From Thalassomonas haliotis (GTDB taxonomy: Bacteria > Pseudomonadota > Gammaproteobacteria > Enterobacterales > Alteromonadaceae), in contig NZ_CP059693.1 of the NCBI RefSeq assembly GCF_028657945.1, positions 868,001 to 932,000 on the forward strand: 64,000 nucleotides of DNA, in the 5' to 3' direction. Below, piece after piece: positions 25,075 through 33,949 of the stretch. The position numbers and the translations under genes were made by a program. Numbering within the stretch: position 1 is the first letter of the stretch; every line of letters begins with the position of its first letter. Below the pieces are notes generated by a model. The model worked only from the letters and a program-made list of their open reading frames with translations, was not told the DNA's origin and searched no databases.

Positions 25075-25530
25075 CTAATCGGCATTTGTAACACTTTGTT
25101 TCTTGTCGTCAAAAAGGCCGCTTGGGTTACCGGAATAATCCAGTGGAGCTTCGGTAATCACTTCTTCGGCTTTTTCTTCCCTTTTCTGATGACGTAAAGT
25201 CGCGGTTTGCGCCAGCTGCTCCTGGGTTTCTTTGGAGAAAAACGGCATGGCGTCGGTTTCTGTAGGAGTCGCCTGTTGCAGTAATTTAGTGCTTTCTGCC
25301 ATCTGTTTCATCGCGGTTTGGCAGGTGGCATGCATTTGTTCCAGTAATTTGCTGGAATTATCGAGATGTTCGGCGACATCGTTTTTATAGCGGGTTAATG
25401 CTTCTTCGTTTTGGCTTGCCTGCTGAGCAAGCTTCTGATTTTCTTTATTGGACTTTGAAAAGGCTTTACCGATAAAAAAACCGCATAAAGCGCCGAGCAA
25501 AAGTGAGATCAATCCTGTTATTAGTGTCAT
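25075..25530 (-). CDS. zapG: ZapG (YhcB, DUF1043) envelope/cell-division protein
   Basis: The 151-residue protein has one N-terminal membrane segment (LISLLLGALCGFFIGKAF). A long coiled coil follows (KENQKLAQQASQNEEALTRY to about 90), then a disordered acidic tail. This is the layout of YhcB/ZapG, which links the division site, peptidoglycan synthesis and envelope biogenesis. It is divergent from zapE and next to degQ-degS, as in many gammaproteobacteria. The 120-base space before zapE must hold both promoters. Confidence 0.88.
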   Translation of the reverse strand: MTLITGLISLLLGALCGFFIGKAFSKSNKENQKLAQQASQNEEALTRYKNDVAEHLDNSSKLLEQMHATCQTAMKQMAESTKLLQQATPTETDAMPFFSKETQEQLAQTATLRHQKREEKAEEVITEAPLDYSGNPSGLFDDKKQSVTNAD

Positions 25531-25668
25531 GCTGTATTACCTTCGATTGTATTCGTGGAGAAAATTGGTGAAAATATAAGTTAAATATACCGCTTCTACG
25601 TTAGCTATAAAACTGAATATGCTCTTAAATTTTATTTTTTCAAGCCGATGCCGCCAAACGGTGATGAA

Positions 25669-26784
25669 ATGACCGACCTTTCACCACTTCAAAAGTACCA
25701 AAGGGATCTGCAGCGGGATGACTTTCAATATGACGCCGCCCAGGAAAATGCCGTCAAACATCTGCAGCGTTTATATGAAGACCTGCAAAACAGGCCCTTG
25801 CCGGTAAAAGGTTTTAAAAAGGTGCTCAACCGCTGGAAGAAAATCTACGGCAAACAGGATAATACCCAGATCAAAGGGCTGTATTTCTGGGGAGGCGTTG
25901 GCCGGGGGAAAACCTATCTGGTGGATACCTTTTATGACTGCCTGCCGTTTGAAAATAAAATGCGGGTGCATTTTCACCGTTTTATGCACAGGGTGCATCA
26001 GGAGCTGAAGCAGCATACCGGCAAGTCGGATCCGCTGAAGATTATCGCCGACCGTTTTGCCAGTGAGTTTTGCATCATCTGTTTCGATGAGTTTTTTGTT
26101 TCCGACATCACAGATGCCATGATCCTCGGTGCTTTGTTCGAAGAGCTGTTTGCCCGCAAAGTCACCCTGGTGGCCACCTCGAATATTATCCCGGACGAGC
26201 TGTATCGCAACGGCCTGCAACGGGCGCGTTTTTTACCGGCCATTGCCTTGATTAACCGCCATACTGAGGTGGTCAATGTCGACAGCGGCGTAGATTACCG
26301 CTTACGGACCCTGGAGCAGGCAGAAATTTATCATTTTCCCCTGGATAGTCAGGCAGAAGAGAACTTAAACCGCTACTTTGAGCAGCTTTCCTGCGAGCCG
26401 GGAGAAAAAAGCGCGGCAATTGAAGTGAATAACCGCTTACTCGATACGGTACAGGCTTCTGACGGCGTGGTGCATTTTCAATTTTCCCAATTATGCGAAA
26501 CCGCCCGCAGCCAGACGGATTATATGGAAATCAGCCGCATGTACCATACCGTACTGCTGGCCAATGTCACGCAAATGGGGCCGGAGCATGACGACAGCGC
26601 CCGGCGTTTTATCGCCCTGGTGGATGAGTTTTATGAGCGTAATGTTAAATTGATCATGTCGGGGGAAGTGGCGCTGGAAAATTTATACCGCGACGGCCGG
26701 CTGAGTTTTGAATTTAAACGTTGTTTGAGCCGTTTGCAGGAAATGCAGTCTCACGATTATCTGGCAAAAGAGCATTTGCCTTAA
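25669..26784 (+). CDS. zapE: ZapE, AFG1-like cell division ATPase
   Basis: The protein is an AFG1/ZapE-type P-loop ATPase. It has Walker A WGGVGRGKTYLVD, Walker B IICFDEFFVSDITDAM, sensor region LVATSNI, and the conserved end FKRCLSRLQEMQSHDYL. ZapE acts at constricting FtsZ rings under stress. The ATG at 25669 (MTDLSPLQKYQ) aligns with the N-terminus known from the E. coli protein, while an in-frame ATG seven codons upstream would add an unusual leader. The gene is followed by a long inverted repeat and then by the rplM-rpsI operon. Confidence 0.92.
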   Translation: MTDLSPLQKYQRDLQRDDFQYDAAQENAVKHLQRLYEDLQNRPLPVKGFKKVLNRWKKIYGKQDNTQIKGLYFWGGVGRGKTYLVDTFYDCLPFENKMRVHFHRFMHRVHQELKQHTGKSDPLKIIADRFASEFCIICFDEFFVSDITDAMILGALFEELFARKVTLVATSNIIPDELYRNGLQRARFLPAIALINRHTEVVNVDSGVDYRLRTLEQAEIYHFPLDSQAEENLNRYFEQLSCEPGEKSAAIEVNNRLLDTVQASDGVVHFQFSQLCETARSQTDYMEISRMYHTVLLANVTQMGPEHDDSARRFIALVDEFYERNVKLIMSGEVALENLYRDGRLSFEFKRCLSRLQEMQSHDYLAKEHLP

Positions 26785-26806
26785 GTCAAAATAGCCCCTT
26801 GGCCGG

Positions 26807-26876
26807 GTATAATTTCATTCAAATGTCGCGTTTATTATTTTTTTACTAAAAAATGCCATTTGAATGAAAATTATAC
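26807..26876. repeat. Long imperfect inverted repeat between zapE and rplM
   Basis: GTATAATTTCATTCAAATG (26807-26825) is the near-exact complement of 26857-26876, with one extra base in the right arm. The 31-base spacer includes a run of seven T. The RNA would fold into a roughly 19-bp stem in either direction. It may terminate zapE transcription or carry a site for a regulator. Confidence 0.7.
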
Positions 26877-26894
26877 GTGATCTTTTATACCATC

Positions 26895-27040
26895 TCCTTT
26901 ATAATCCTGCGCCTCCCTACGTTACAATTACCTGAAAAGGTAACAGGCCGAGGCTACTCGAAGGGGTAACACCGGGTCTAACTGAACCGATGATCTATGG
27001 ATTGTCATTGATGTAACATTTTAATATTGGGTTTTTTTTA
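26895..27040 (+). promoter_or_regulatory. rplM promoter and 5' leader
   Basis: A TATAAT box at 26900-26905 (weak -35) would give a leader of about 130 bases before rplM. The leader can form short stems such as TTACC-TGAAAA-GGTAA. L13 is known to repress its own operon through its mRNA leader in E. coli, so an autoregulatory structure is plausible. I cannot identify a named motif by eye. Confidence 0.4.
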
Positions 27041-27469
27041 ATGAAAACTTTTGTAGCTAAACCAGAAAGCGTACAACGCGAATGGTTTGTAGTGGACGCC
27101 GAAGGTAAAACTTTAGGTCGTATCGCTACTGAAATTGCAAGCCGTTTACGTGGTAAGCATAAGCCAGAATACACTCCTCATGTTGATACCGGCGACTACG
27201 TTGTTGTTGTTAATGCTGAGAAAGTAAAAGTAACTGGTAACAAAGCGAAAGGTAAAATTTACTACTCGCACACTGAATTCCCAGGTGGTCTTAAGCAAAT
27301 CAGCTTTGAAAAGCTGATCGAAAAAGCCCCTGAGCGTGCTCTTGAGTTCGCTGTTAAAGGCATGTTACCTAAAGGTCCTTTAGGTCGTGACATGTACCGT
27401 AAACTGAAAGTGTATGCTGGCCCTGAGCACAAGCATGCTGCACAACAACCACAAGTTTGGGAGCTGTAA
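27041..27469 (+). CDS. rplM: 50S ribosomal protein L13
   Basis: The 142-residue protein is full length for L13. It starts [15 protein letters not shown] and includes the conserved [19 protein letters not shown] and [18 protein letters not shown] blocks. L13 is an early assembly protein of the 50S subunit. It is co-transcribed with rpsI, whose start is three bases after its stop, and the operon ends in a strong terminator. Codon use is strongly biased, as expected for a highly expressed gene. Confidence 0.99.
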   Translation: MKTFVAKPESVQREWFVVDAEGKTLGRIATEIASRLRGKHKPEYTPHVDTGDYVVVVNAEKVKVTGNKAKGKIYYSHTEFPGGLKQISFEKLIEKAPERALEFAVKGMLPKGPLGRDMYRKLKVYAGPEHKHAAQQPQVWEL

Positions 27470-27472
27470 GCA

Positions 27473-27865
27473 ATGGCTGATAATCAATATTACGGTACTG
27501 GTCGTCGCAAGAGCTCAACTGCTCGTGTGTTCATGAAAGCTGGTAACGGTACCATCACTATTAACAAGCGTGACATTTCTGAGTACTTCGGTCGTGAAAC
27601 TGCTCGTATGGTTGTTCGTCAGCCATTAGAGTTAGTTGAAATGTTAGAGAAATTCAACTTCAACATCACAGTATCTGGTGGTGGTATTTCCGGTCAAGCC
27701 GGTGCTATCCGTCACGGTATTACTCGTGCATTGATGGAGTACGACGAGTCTTTCCGCAGTGATCTGCGTAAAGCTGGTTTCGTTACCCGTGATGCTCGTA
27801 AAGTTGAACGTAAGAAGGTTGGTTTACACAAAGCACGTAAACGTCCACAATTCTCAAAACGTTAA
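27473..27865 (+). CDS. rpsI: 30S ribosomal protein S9
   Basis: The 130-residue protein is full length for S9, with the N-terminal [15 protein letters not shown] block and the basic C-terminal tail ending [14 protein letters not shown]. This tail reaches into the decoding region and contacts P-site tRNA. It forms an operon with rplM (three-base gap) and is followed by a rho-independent terminator. Confidence 0.99.
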   Translation: MADNQYYGTGRRKSSTARVFMKAGNGTITINKRDISEYFGRETARMVVRQPLELVEMLEKFNFNITVSGGGISGQAGAIRHGITRALMEYDESFRSDLRKAGFVTRDARKVERKKVGLHKARKRPQFSKR

Positions 27866-27883
27866 TATTTACGTTATGTATTG

Positions 27884-27912
27884 CAAAAAGCCGGCTTATG
27901 CCGGCTTTTTTT
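27884..27912 (+). terminator. Terminator of the rplM-rpsI operon
   Basis: AAAAAGCCGGC and GCCGGCTTTTTTT form a strong GC stem around TTAT followed by a T run, 19 bases after the rpsI stop. Confidence 0.93.
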
Positions 27913-27928
27913 ATACATGGAAGTATTT

Positions 27929-28063
27929 ATCCTGCGGTTTCATGGATGAAAAAGAGCAGGGTTGATACATGGAAGTCTTTCAGCTTATATGTTCCCGACA
28001 TAAGCTAAGTAGCTATATCCATATAGGTAATCCTGCGGTTTCATGGATGAAAAAGAGCAGGGT
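27929..28063. repeat. 34-bp direct repeat, two copies, each a nested hairpin
   Basis: The 34-base sequence beginning ATCCTGCGGTTTCATGG occurs identically at 27929-27962 and 28030-28063. Each copy contains TTTCAT-GG-ATGAAA nested inside CCTGC...GCAGG, so each can fold into a stem-loop. A shorter flanking motif, ATACATGGAAGT, also occurs twice (around 27913 and 27965). The rest of the 27,913-28,468 gap shows no gene. The end of the gap should contain the petABC promoter. Confidence 0.8.
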
Positions 28064-28468
28064 ATATGTTTAGGAAAAAGGGGATGACATGACCGCACGG
28101 GGGTGAAGTAGTGGCTCAAAAATGCCTTGTTGGCTTATATTTATCATGATGGTTCTGCTTTGATCTGTAGCAATAAAACAGGCATTGCGTGCAGATTTTT
28201 TTAGAAATCCGGCCAAATCCTTAAGCCGCCAAAAATATTAATCCATAGTGTTTTTCTTAATCAATCCCCCCTCAGTAACATTTCTACATAAATTTTCATT
28301 TTAACGCCTTTCAGAGGCGGAATTACCTTGTAAAAAATGGGGCATTTCTTTATGATCGTAAAAATTTTTTTGTCGCGAGTTTTTCAGGCAATATCAAAGG
28401 GTTTCTGCTCACTTAGTGAGCAATAATTCCCGATGCTGTCTGGATATTATTTTAAGTGGAGATTTTGA

Positions 28469-29059
28469 ATGAGCAATGCGCCTGTGAATAACGGCCGTCG
28501 ACGCTTTTTAACCGCTGCTACTTCGGTAGTTGGTGGTGTCGGCGCTGTCGGTGTGGCTGTGCCTTTCATTGGTTCCTGGAACCCTAGCGCCAGAGCGAAA
28601 GCTGCCGGTGCTCCAGTAGAAGTCAATGTTGGTAAGATAGAACCCGGTCAGCTGATCCGTGCTGAGTGGCGTGGTAAGCCGGTTTATGTTGTCCGTCGTA
28701 CCGAAAAGACTGTCAGCGAGCTGAGCAATCACGAAGACCAATTGCGTGATCCTTCCTCAGAAGAGCCGCAACAGCCTGCATATGCAACCAATACGCACCG
28801 TTCAATCAAGCCGGAATTCCTGGTGGCTTTAGGTGTTTGTACTCACTTAGGTTGTGCTCCAACATACCACAAAGGCGACTTTGGCGAGCAGGTTGAAGGC
28901 GTTAGCGATGGTTTCTTCTGTCCTTGTCACGGCTCTAAGTTTGATATGGCCGGCCGGGTTTTCCAGGGGGTTCCTGCGCCGCTGAACTTAGTGGTTCCTG
29001 AGCACTCATTTATTGATGACGATACCTTGCTAGTCGGTGTCGGACAAGGAGAAGCCTAA
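28469..29059 (+). CDS. petA: Ubiquinol-cytochrome c reductase, Rieske iron-sulfur subunit
   Basis: The 196-residue protein begins with a twin-arginine-like signal (NGRRRFLTAATSVVGGVG) that doubles as its membrane anchor. It carries the two Rieske cluster motifs CTHLGC (C124, H126) and CPCHGS (C151, H154), which bind the [2Fe-2S] centre. It takes electrons from ubiquinol at the Qo site and passes them to cytochrome c1 at the periplasmic face. The gene is preceded by GTGGAG and overlaps petB by one base (TAATG), starting the petABC operon. Confidence 0.98.
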   Translation: MSNAPVNNGRRRFLTAATSVVGGVGAVGVAVPFIGSWNPSARAKAAGAPVEVNVGKIEPGQLIRAEWRGKPVYVVRRTEKTVSELSNHEDQLRDPSSEEPQQPAYATNTHRSIKPEFLVALGVCTHLGCAPTYHKGDFGEQVEGVSDGFFCPCHGSKFDMAGRVFQGVPAPLNLVVPEHSFIDDDTLLVGVGQGEA

Positions 29060-30324
29060 TGTTTGCAAACTTCATGGCTTGGATTGACAAGCGTTTGCCT
29101 TTGACTGACGCAATGAACAAACATGCGGCTCAGTATCCGGCGCCGAAAAACTTCAACTTCTGGTATGTGTTCGGTATTTTAGCCAGCGTGGTTTTAGTAA
29201 ACCAACTGTTAACCGGTATCTGGTTGACCATGAACTATGAGCCGTCCGGCGATGGCGCTTTTGCTTCAATCGAATACATCATGCGTGATGTCGATTACGG
29301 TTGGTTACTGCGTTATATGCATTCCACCGGGGCGTCAGCCTTTTTTGTTGTGGTTTATCTGCATATGTTCCGCGGTATGATGTACGGCTCTTACCAGAAA
29401 CCACGGGAATTGCTGTGGATCTTCGGTATGCTGATCTTCCTGGTACTGATGGCTGAAGCTTTCATGGGTTACCTGCTGCCTTGGGGTAACATGTCCTACT
29501 GGGGCGCGCAGGTAATTATCTCCCTGTTTGGCGCTATTCCTGTTATCGGTGAAGACCTGACCATCTGGATCAAGGGTGACTATGTTATCTCCGGTGCTAC
29601 CCTGAACCGTTTCTTCGCCCTGCACGTTGTTGCCTTACCTTTAGTACTGGTTGTACTGGTATTCTTACATATTCTTGCTCTGCACGAAGTGGGTTCTAAC
29701 AACCCTGAAGGTACCGATATCAAGAAGCCTAAAGGCAGTGTTAAACCTGAAGATCAAAGCAAATTCAAATTCCACGAGCAATATACTAAGAAATACGACA
29801 TCGTCGATGCTATTCCTTTCCATCCTTATTACACGGTGAAAGATTTAGTGGCTGTGGTCGTGTTTTTGATTCTCTTCTGCTGGGTGATGTTCTTTGCCCC
29901 GGAAGGCGGCGGTTACTTTATTGAAGCGCCAAACTTCGAACCGGCCAACGGCCTGAAAACGCCTGAGCATATTGCCCCGGTTTGGTACTTCGGTCCTTTC
30001 TACACCATCTTACGTGTTGTTCCGGATAAGTTGTTCGGTATGATTGCCATGTTTGCCGCCATCTTCATGTTATTCATGTTGCCTTGGTTTGACCGCGGCA
30101 CGGTAAAATCGATCAAGTACCGTTGTACTGCCCACACCTTGAACCTGCTTCAATTCGCTGTTTGCTTTATTATCTTGGGTGTATTGGGTACCTTGCCGGC
30201 GTCTGAATTGGCAAACTTAATCGGCCGTATTGCCAGTTTAGGTTATTTCGGCTTCTTTATTGCTCTGTGGTTCTACAGCAATAACGAGAAAACTAAGCCG
30301 GTTCCAGAGAGGGTATCAGGATAA
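29059..30324 (+). CDS. petB: Cytochrome b subunit of the bc1 complex
   Basis: The 421-residue multi-spanning protein has the four heme-b ligands in the paired helices (HSTGASAFFVVVYLHMFRG and FFALHVVALPLVLVVLVFLHI), the Qo-site PEWY-equivalent APVWYFGPFY, and eight predicted membrane segments. It forms the core of complex III with PetA and PetC. It overlaps both neighbours by one base, so the three subunits are translationally coupled. Confidence 0.98.
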   Translation: MFANFMAWIDKRLPLTDAMNKHAAQYPAPKNFNFWYVFGILASVVLVNQLLTGIWLTMNYEPSGDGAFASIEYIMRDVDYGWLLRYMHSTGASAFFVVVYLHMFRGMMYGSYQKPRELLWIFGMLIFLVLMAEAFMGYLLPWGNMSYWGAQVIISLFGAIPVIGEDLTIWIKGDYVISGATLNRFFALHVVALPLVLVVLVFLHILALHEVGSNNPEGTDIKKPKGSVKPEDQSKFKFHEQYTKKYDIVDAIPFHPYYTVKDLVAVVVFLILFCWVMFFAPEGGGYFIEAPNFEPANGLKTPEHIAPVWYFGPFYTILRVVPDKLFGMIAMFAAIFMLFMLPWFDRGTVKSIKYRCTAHTLNLLQFAVCFIILGVLGTLPASELANLIGRIASLGYFGFFIALWFYSNNEKTKPVPERVSG

Positions 30325-31022
30325 TGAAAAAGTTTATTTTAGTACTATTGGCAGCATTGCCGGGTCTGGCACTAGCGGCAGGCCCTAGCATTCCATTGGA
30401 CAAGGCCGGTAATGATTTAACCGATAAAGAGTCGCTTAAGCGTGGTTTTGAAACCTATGTCAACTACTGCTTAGGGTGTCACCAGCTGCAATATCAGCGT
30501 TATAACCGTACTTTCGCCGATCTGGGGATCGATGAAAAAGAAGGTATCGCCAAATATATGTATACCGGTGAAAAAGTCGGTGACCATATTACCAATACCA
30601 TGCCGGCTAAAGATGCGGCAAAATGGTTTGGTAGCGCGCCACCGGATTTGACTTTGGAAGCACGTTTAAGAAGTCCTGACTGGATTTATACTTATTTGCG
30701 TTCTTTCTACGCCGACCCGAATCGTCCGTTTGGCGTGAACAACACAGTATTTAAAGATGTCGGTATGCCGCACGTATTGCAGGGCTTACAAGGCGTAAGT
30801 ACTTTAGATGAAAACGGCAACCTTGTTGAAGCAAGCGGTGGTTCTTTAACCGCTGAAGAATATGATACTCTGGTACGTGATTTGACCAACTTCCTGGAAT
30901 ATGTCGGTGAGCCGAATAAACTGGAACGTCAAAATCTCGGTTACTGGGTCATTGGCTTCTTATTCATTTTACTTATATTCTCTTATTTACTTAAGCGTGA
31001 ATATTGGAAAGATGTGCACTAA
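30324..31022 (+). CDS. petC: Cytochrome c1 subunit of the bc1 complex
   Basis: The 232-residue protein has a signal peptide (FILVLLAALPGLALA), a heme-c site C49-L-G-C-H53, a Met-containing axial-ligand region (TNTMPAKDAAKWFG) and a C-terminal membrane anchor (LGYWVIGFLFILLIFSYLL) ending in a short basic tail. It accepts electrons from the Rieske centre and hands them to soluble cytochrome c. It completes the petABC operon and is followed by a triple 13-bp repeat and a terminator. Confidence 0.97.
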   Translation: MKKFILVLLAALPGLALAAGPSIPLDKAGNDLTDKESLKRGFETYVNYCLGCHQLQYQRYNRTFADLGIDEKEGIAKYMYTGEKVGDHITNTMPAKDAAKWFGSAPPDLTLEARLRSPDWIYTYLRSFYADPNRPFGVNNTVFKDVGMPHVLQGLQGVSTLDENGNLVEASGGSLTAEEYDTLVRDLTNFLEYVGEPNKLERQNLGYWVIGFLFILLIFSYLLKREYWKDVH

Positions 31023-31060
31023 TTGTCAGTGCAAATTGTCAGTGTAAATTGATAGTGTAA
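31022..31060. repeat. Three tandem 13-bp repeats after petC
   Basis: ATTGTCAGTGCAA, ATTGTCAGTGTAA and ATTGATAGTGTAA follow one another without gaps, and the first begins on the last base of the petC stop codon. They differ at one or two positions each. Function is unknown, and slippage duplication is the simplest origin. Confidence 0.75.
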
Positions 31061-31086
31061 AAACAAGAATAACGTTGATCTTATAT

Positions 31087-31117
31087 TGGGGGCTTAATGC
31101 CCCCATTGTTAGTTTTT
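31087..31117 (+). terminator. Terminator between petC and sspA
   Basis: TGGGGGC and GCCCCCA pair around TTAAT and are followed by TTGTTAGTTTTT. It ends the pet operon and leaves a short space for an sspA promoter or partial read-through. Confidence 0.7.
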
Positions 31118-31144
31118 AATTATAAAGAAAATTGGAGGCATTAT

Positions 31145-31786
31145 ATGGCCATAGCTGCGAACAAGCGCTCTGTTATGACGTTATATTCACATGCAGATGA
31201 TATGTACAGTCATCAATCACGTATTGTATTGGCAGAAAAAGGCGTAGGTGTCGATATTCATCTGGTGGAACCAGGCAACTTACCTGAAGATTTAATCGAT
31301 TTAAATCCATACGGTACCGTGCCGACCTTAATCGATCGTGAGCTGGCTTTATACGAAGCGAAAATCATAATCGAATATCTGGACGAGCGTTTCCCGCATC
31401 CGCCATTAATGCCGGTTTACCCTGTATCCCGCGGCCGCAGCCGTTTAATGATGCACCGTATCGAAAGCGACTGGTACAGCCTGGCAAAAATCATCCTGAG
31501 CGGTCCGGCCGACAAAGCGGCGAAAGCCCGTCAGGAATTAAAAGAAAGCCTGTTAAGCATAGCGCCGGTATTAAATGAAACGCCGTATTTCATGAGCGAA
31601 GAATTCAGCCTGGTTGATTGTTACCTGGCACCGCTATTGTGGCGTTTACCTGTGTTTGGCATCGAATTGGCCGGCCAGGGCGCTAAAGAGCTGAAAACCT
31701 ATATGTTAAGATTATTTGAGCGTGAATCCTTCCAGGCATCGTTAACCGAAGCCGAGCGTGAATTACGTTTTGGTCACCCTGCATAA
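31145..31786 (+). CDS. sspA: Stringent starvation protein A
   Basis: The GST-fold protein, 213 residues from the ATG at 31145, has an N-terminal thioredoxin-like domain (MTLYSHADDMYSHQSRIVL, NPYGTVPTLIDRELALYE) and an all-helical C-terminal domain. SspA binds RNA polymerase and affects stationary-phase and acid-stress transcription. The ATG at 31145 is preceded by GGAGG at the right distance, so the longer frame from 31097 is rejected. It shares TAATG with sspB, the conserved sspAB pair. Confidence 0.96.
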   Translation: MAIAANKRSVMTLYSHADDMYSHQSRIVLAEKGVGVDIHLVEPGNLPEDLIDLNPYGTVPTLIDRELALYEAKIIIEYLDERFPHPPLMPVYPVSRGRSRLMMHRIESDWYSLAKIILSGPADKAAKARQELKESLLSIAPVLNETPYFMSEEFSLVDCYLAPLLWRLPVFGIELAGQGAKELKTYMLRLFERESFQASLTEAERELRFGHPA

Positions 31787-32277
31787 TGTCTATTTCAATG
31801 ACTTCTAACAAGCCTTATATCGTTAAGGCTTTTTATGACTGGATTTCTGATAACCAGCTAACGCCTTATATCGTCGTCGATGTCAGCGTTTACGGTGTAC
31901 TGGTGCCTATGTCATATGTTAATGACGGTCAGATAGTACTCAATGTTTCCGGTTCGGCGGTAGGCTCCATTGCCCTGGGCGACGAGGCAATCGAATTCAG
32001 CGCCCGCTTTGGCGGTAAACTTGAGCATTTATGCGTGCCTTACGGCGCGATAGCGGCCATATATGCCAAAGAAAACGGCGCCGGTACCTCATTGCCTATC
32101 GAGCACCCCGAAGCAGCGCAAGAAGAAGCCCTTGCCGCGGTAGATAAGCCTGCAGCAAGCCAGGGGAATGAAGAACCCGGATTAAGTGCGGTTACTTCTG
32201 CTGATGAGCATCAGCAAGAGCAGAGCAAGCCTGCATCTGCCGCTAAAGGCAAACCCAGCCTGAAGGTTGTTAAGTAA
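31786..32277 (+). CDS. sspB: ClpXP protease specificity-enhancing factor SspB
   Basis: The 163-residue protein has the folded SspB domain in its first 110 residues (KPYIVKAFYDWISDNQLTPY, INAP-like strands, SARFGGKLEHLCVPYGAI). A disordered linker follows, then the short basic C-terminal tail GKPSLKVVK that docks on ClpX. It delivers ssrA-tagged proteins to ClpXP. The start overlaps the sspA stop by one base, and a bidirectional terminator follows. Confidence 0.96.
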   Translation: MSISMTSNKPYIVKAFYDWISDNQLTPYIVVDVSVYGVLVPMSYVNDGQIVLNVSGSAVGSIALGDEAIEFSARFGGKLEHLCVPYGAIAAIYAKENGAGTSLPIEHPEAAQEEALAAVDKPAASQGNEEPGLSAVTSADEHQQEQSKPASAAKGKPSLKVVK

Positions 32278-32306
32278 CTTCTTTGTTATTAAATACATTC
32301 GTGCAT

Positions 32307-32336
32307 AAAAAAAGCAAGCCCGGCTTGCTTTTTTTA
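32307..32336. terminator. Bidirectional terminator between sspB and dolP
   Basis: AAAAAAAGCAAGCC and GGCTTGCTTTTTTT form a symmetric hairpin with A and T tracts on either side. It serves the convergent sspAB and lpoA-dolP operons. Confidence 0.92.
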
Positions 32337-32366
32337 TGTCTGATTTTTACTGGCGGCTAATGGCTA

Positions 32367-32936
32367 TTACTGGTATTCAAACGCTTTTAATACCCGGTTA
32401 ACGCCGCCTATGTTGCGGGCTATTTCTACCGCCATATTGGCTTGGGACTGGCTAACCAGCCCCATTAAGAATACCTCGGCATTTTCCGTTACTACCTTGA
32501 TATTGCCTGACTTGATATTGTCGTTGGCAAAAAGTGCGGTTTTTACCTTGGAGGTCAGCCAGAGATCATTGGTGCGGGTGGTAATGGAAGTAACATTGCC
32601 GATGCGGATCTGGTTATGCACTTTTACCACGCCATCTATGTTATTCAAGGTCTTGATGGCTATATCCCTGAGGTAGCTATTCGGGCTTTGGCCGACGATC
32701 AAAACCGAGCCGTTGACGCTCACCACCTGCAGGTTAGTATTCTCGGTTAATCCATCCTGCTCTTTGAACCTGGCATAGGCATCGAGCTCGATCACCTGGT
32801 CATCAATCTGGTTGCCGATAGAGCGTTTATCATTGGCGACCGTAGCGCCGCCGGCAACGCCGACCACGGCAGCGGCAACGCAGCCCTGTAGCAGGGTGGC
32901 GGCAAAAACAGTGAGGGCTAAACGTTTAAAGGCCAT
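32367..32936 (-). CDS. dolP: DolP (YraP), dual-BON-domain outer-membrane lipoprotein
   Basis: The protein has a lipoprotein signal (LTVFAATLLQGC, lipobox cysteine at 19) and two BON domains (about 45-115 and 120-189; the second contains VKTALFANDNIKSGNIKV). At 189 residues it matches DolP, which binds anionic phospholipids at division sites and supports envelope integrity and BAM function. It is last in the lpoA-yraN-diaA-dolP operon, 10 bases after diaA, the conserved order in gammaproteobacteria. Confidence 0.94.
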   Translation of the reverse strand: MAFKRLALTVFAATLLQGCVAAAVVGVAGGATVANDKRSIGNQIDDQVIELDAYARFKEQDGLTENTNLQVVSVNGSVLIVGQSPNSYLRDIAIKTLNNIDGVVKVHNQIRIGNVTSITTRTNDLWLTSKVKTALFANDNIKSGNIKVVTENAEVFLMGLVSQSQANMAVEIARNIGGVNRVLKAFEYQ

Positions 32937-32945
32937 TAATAACTC

Positions 32946-33935
<990 letters not shown>

Positions 33936-33949
<14 letters not shown>

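Noticed and set aside
31097-31144. Upstream extension of sspA
   Set aside because: The longer start overlaps the terminator hairpin. The ATG at 31145 has GGAGG and matches the family N-terminus.
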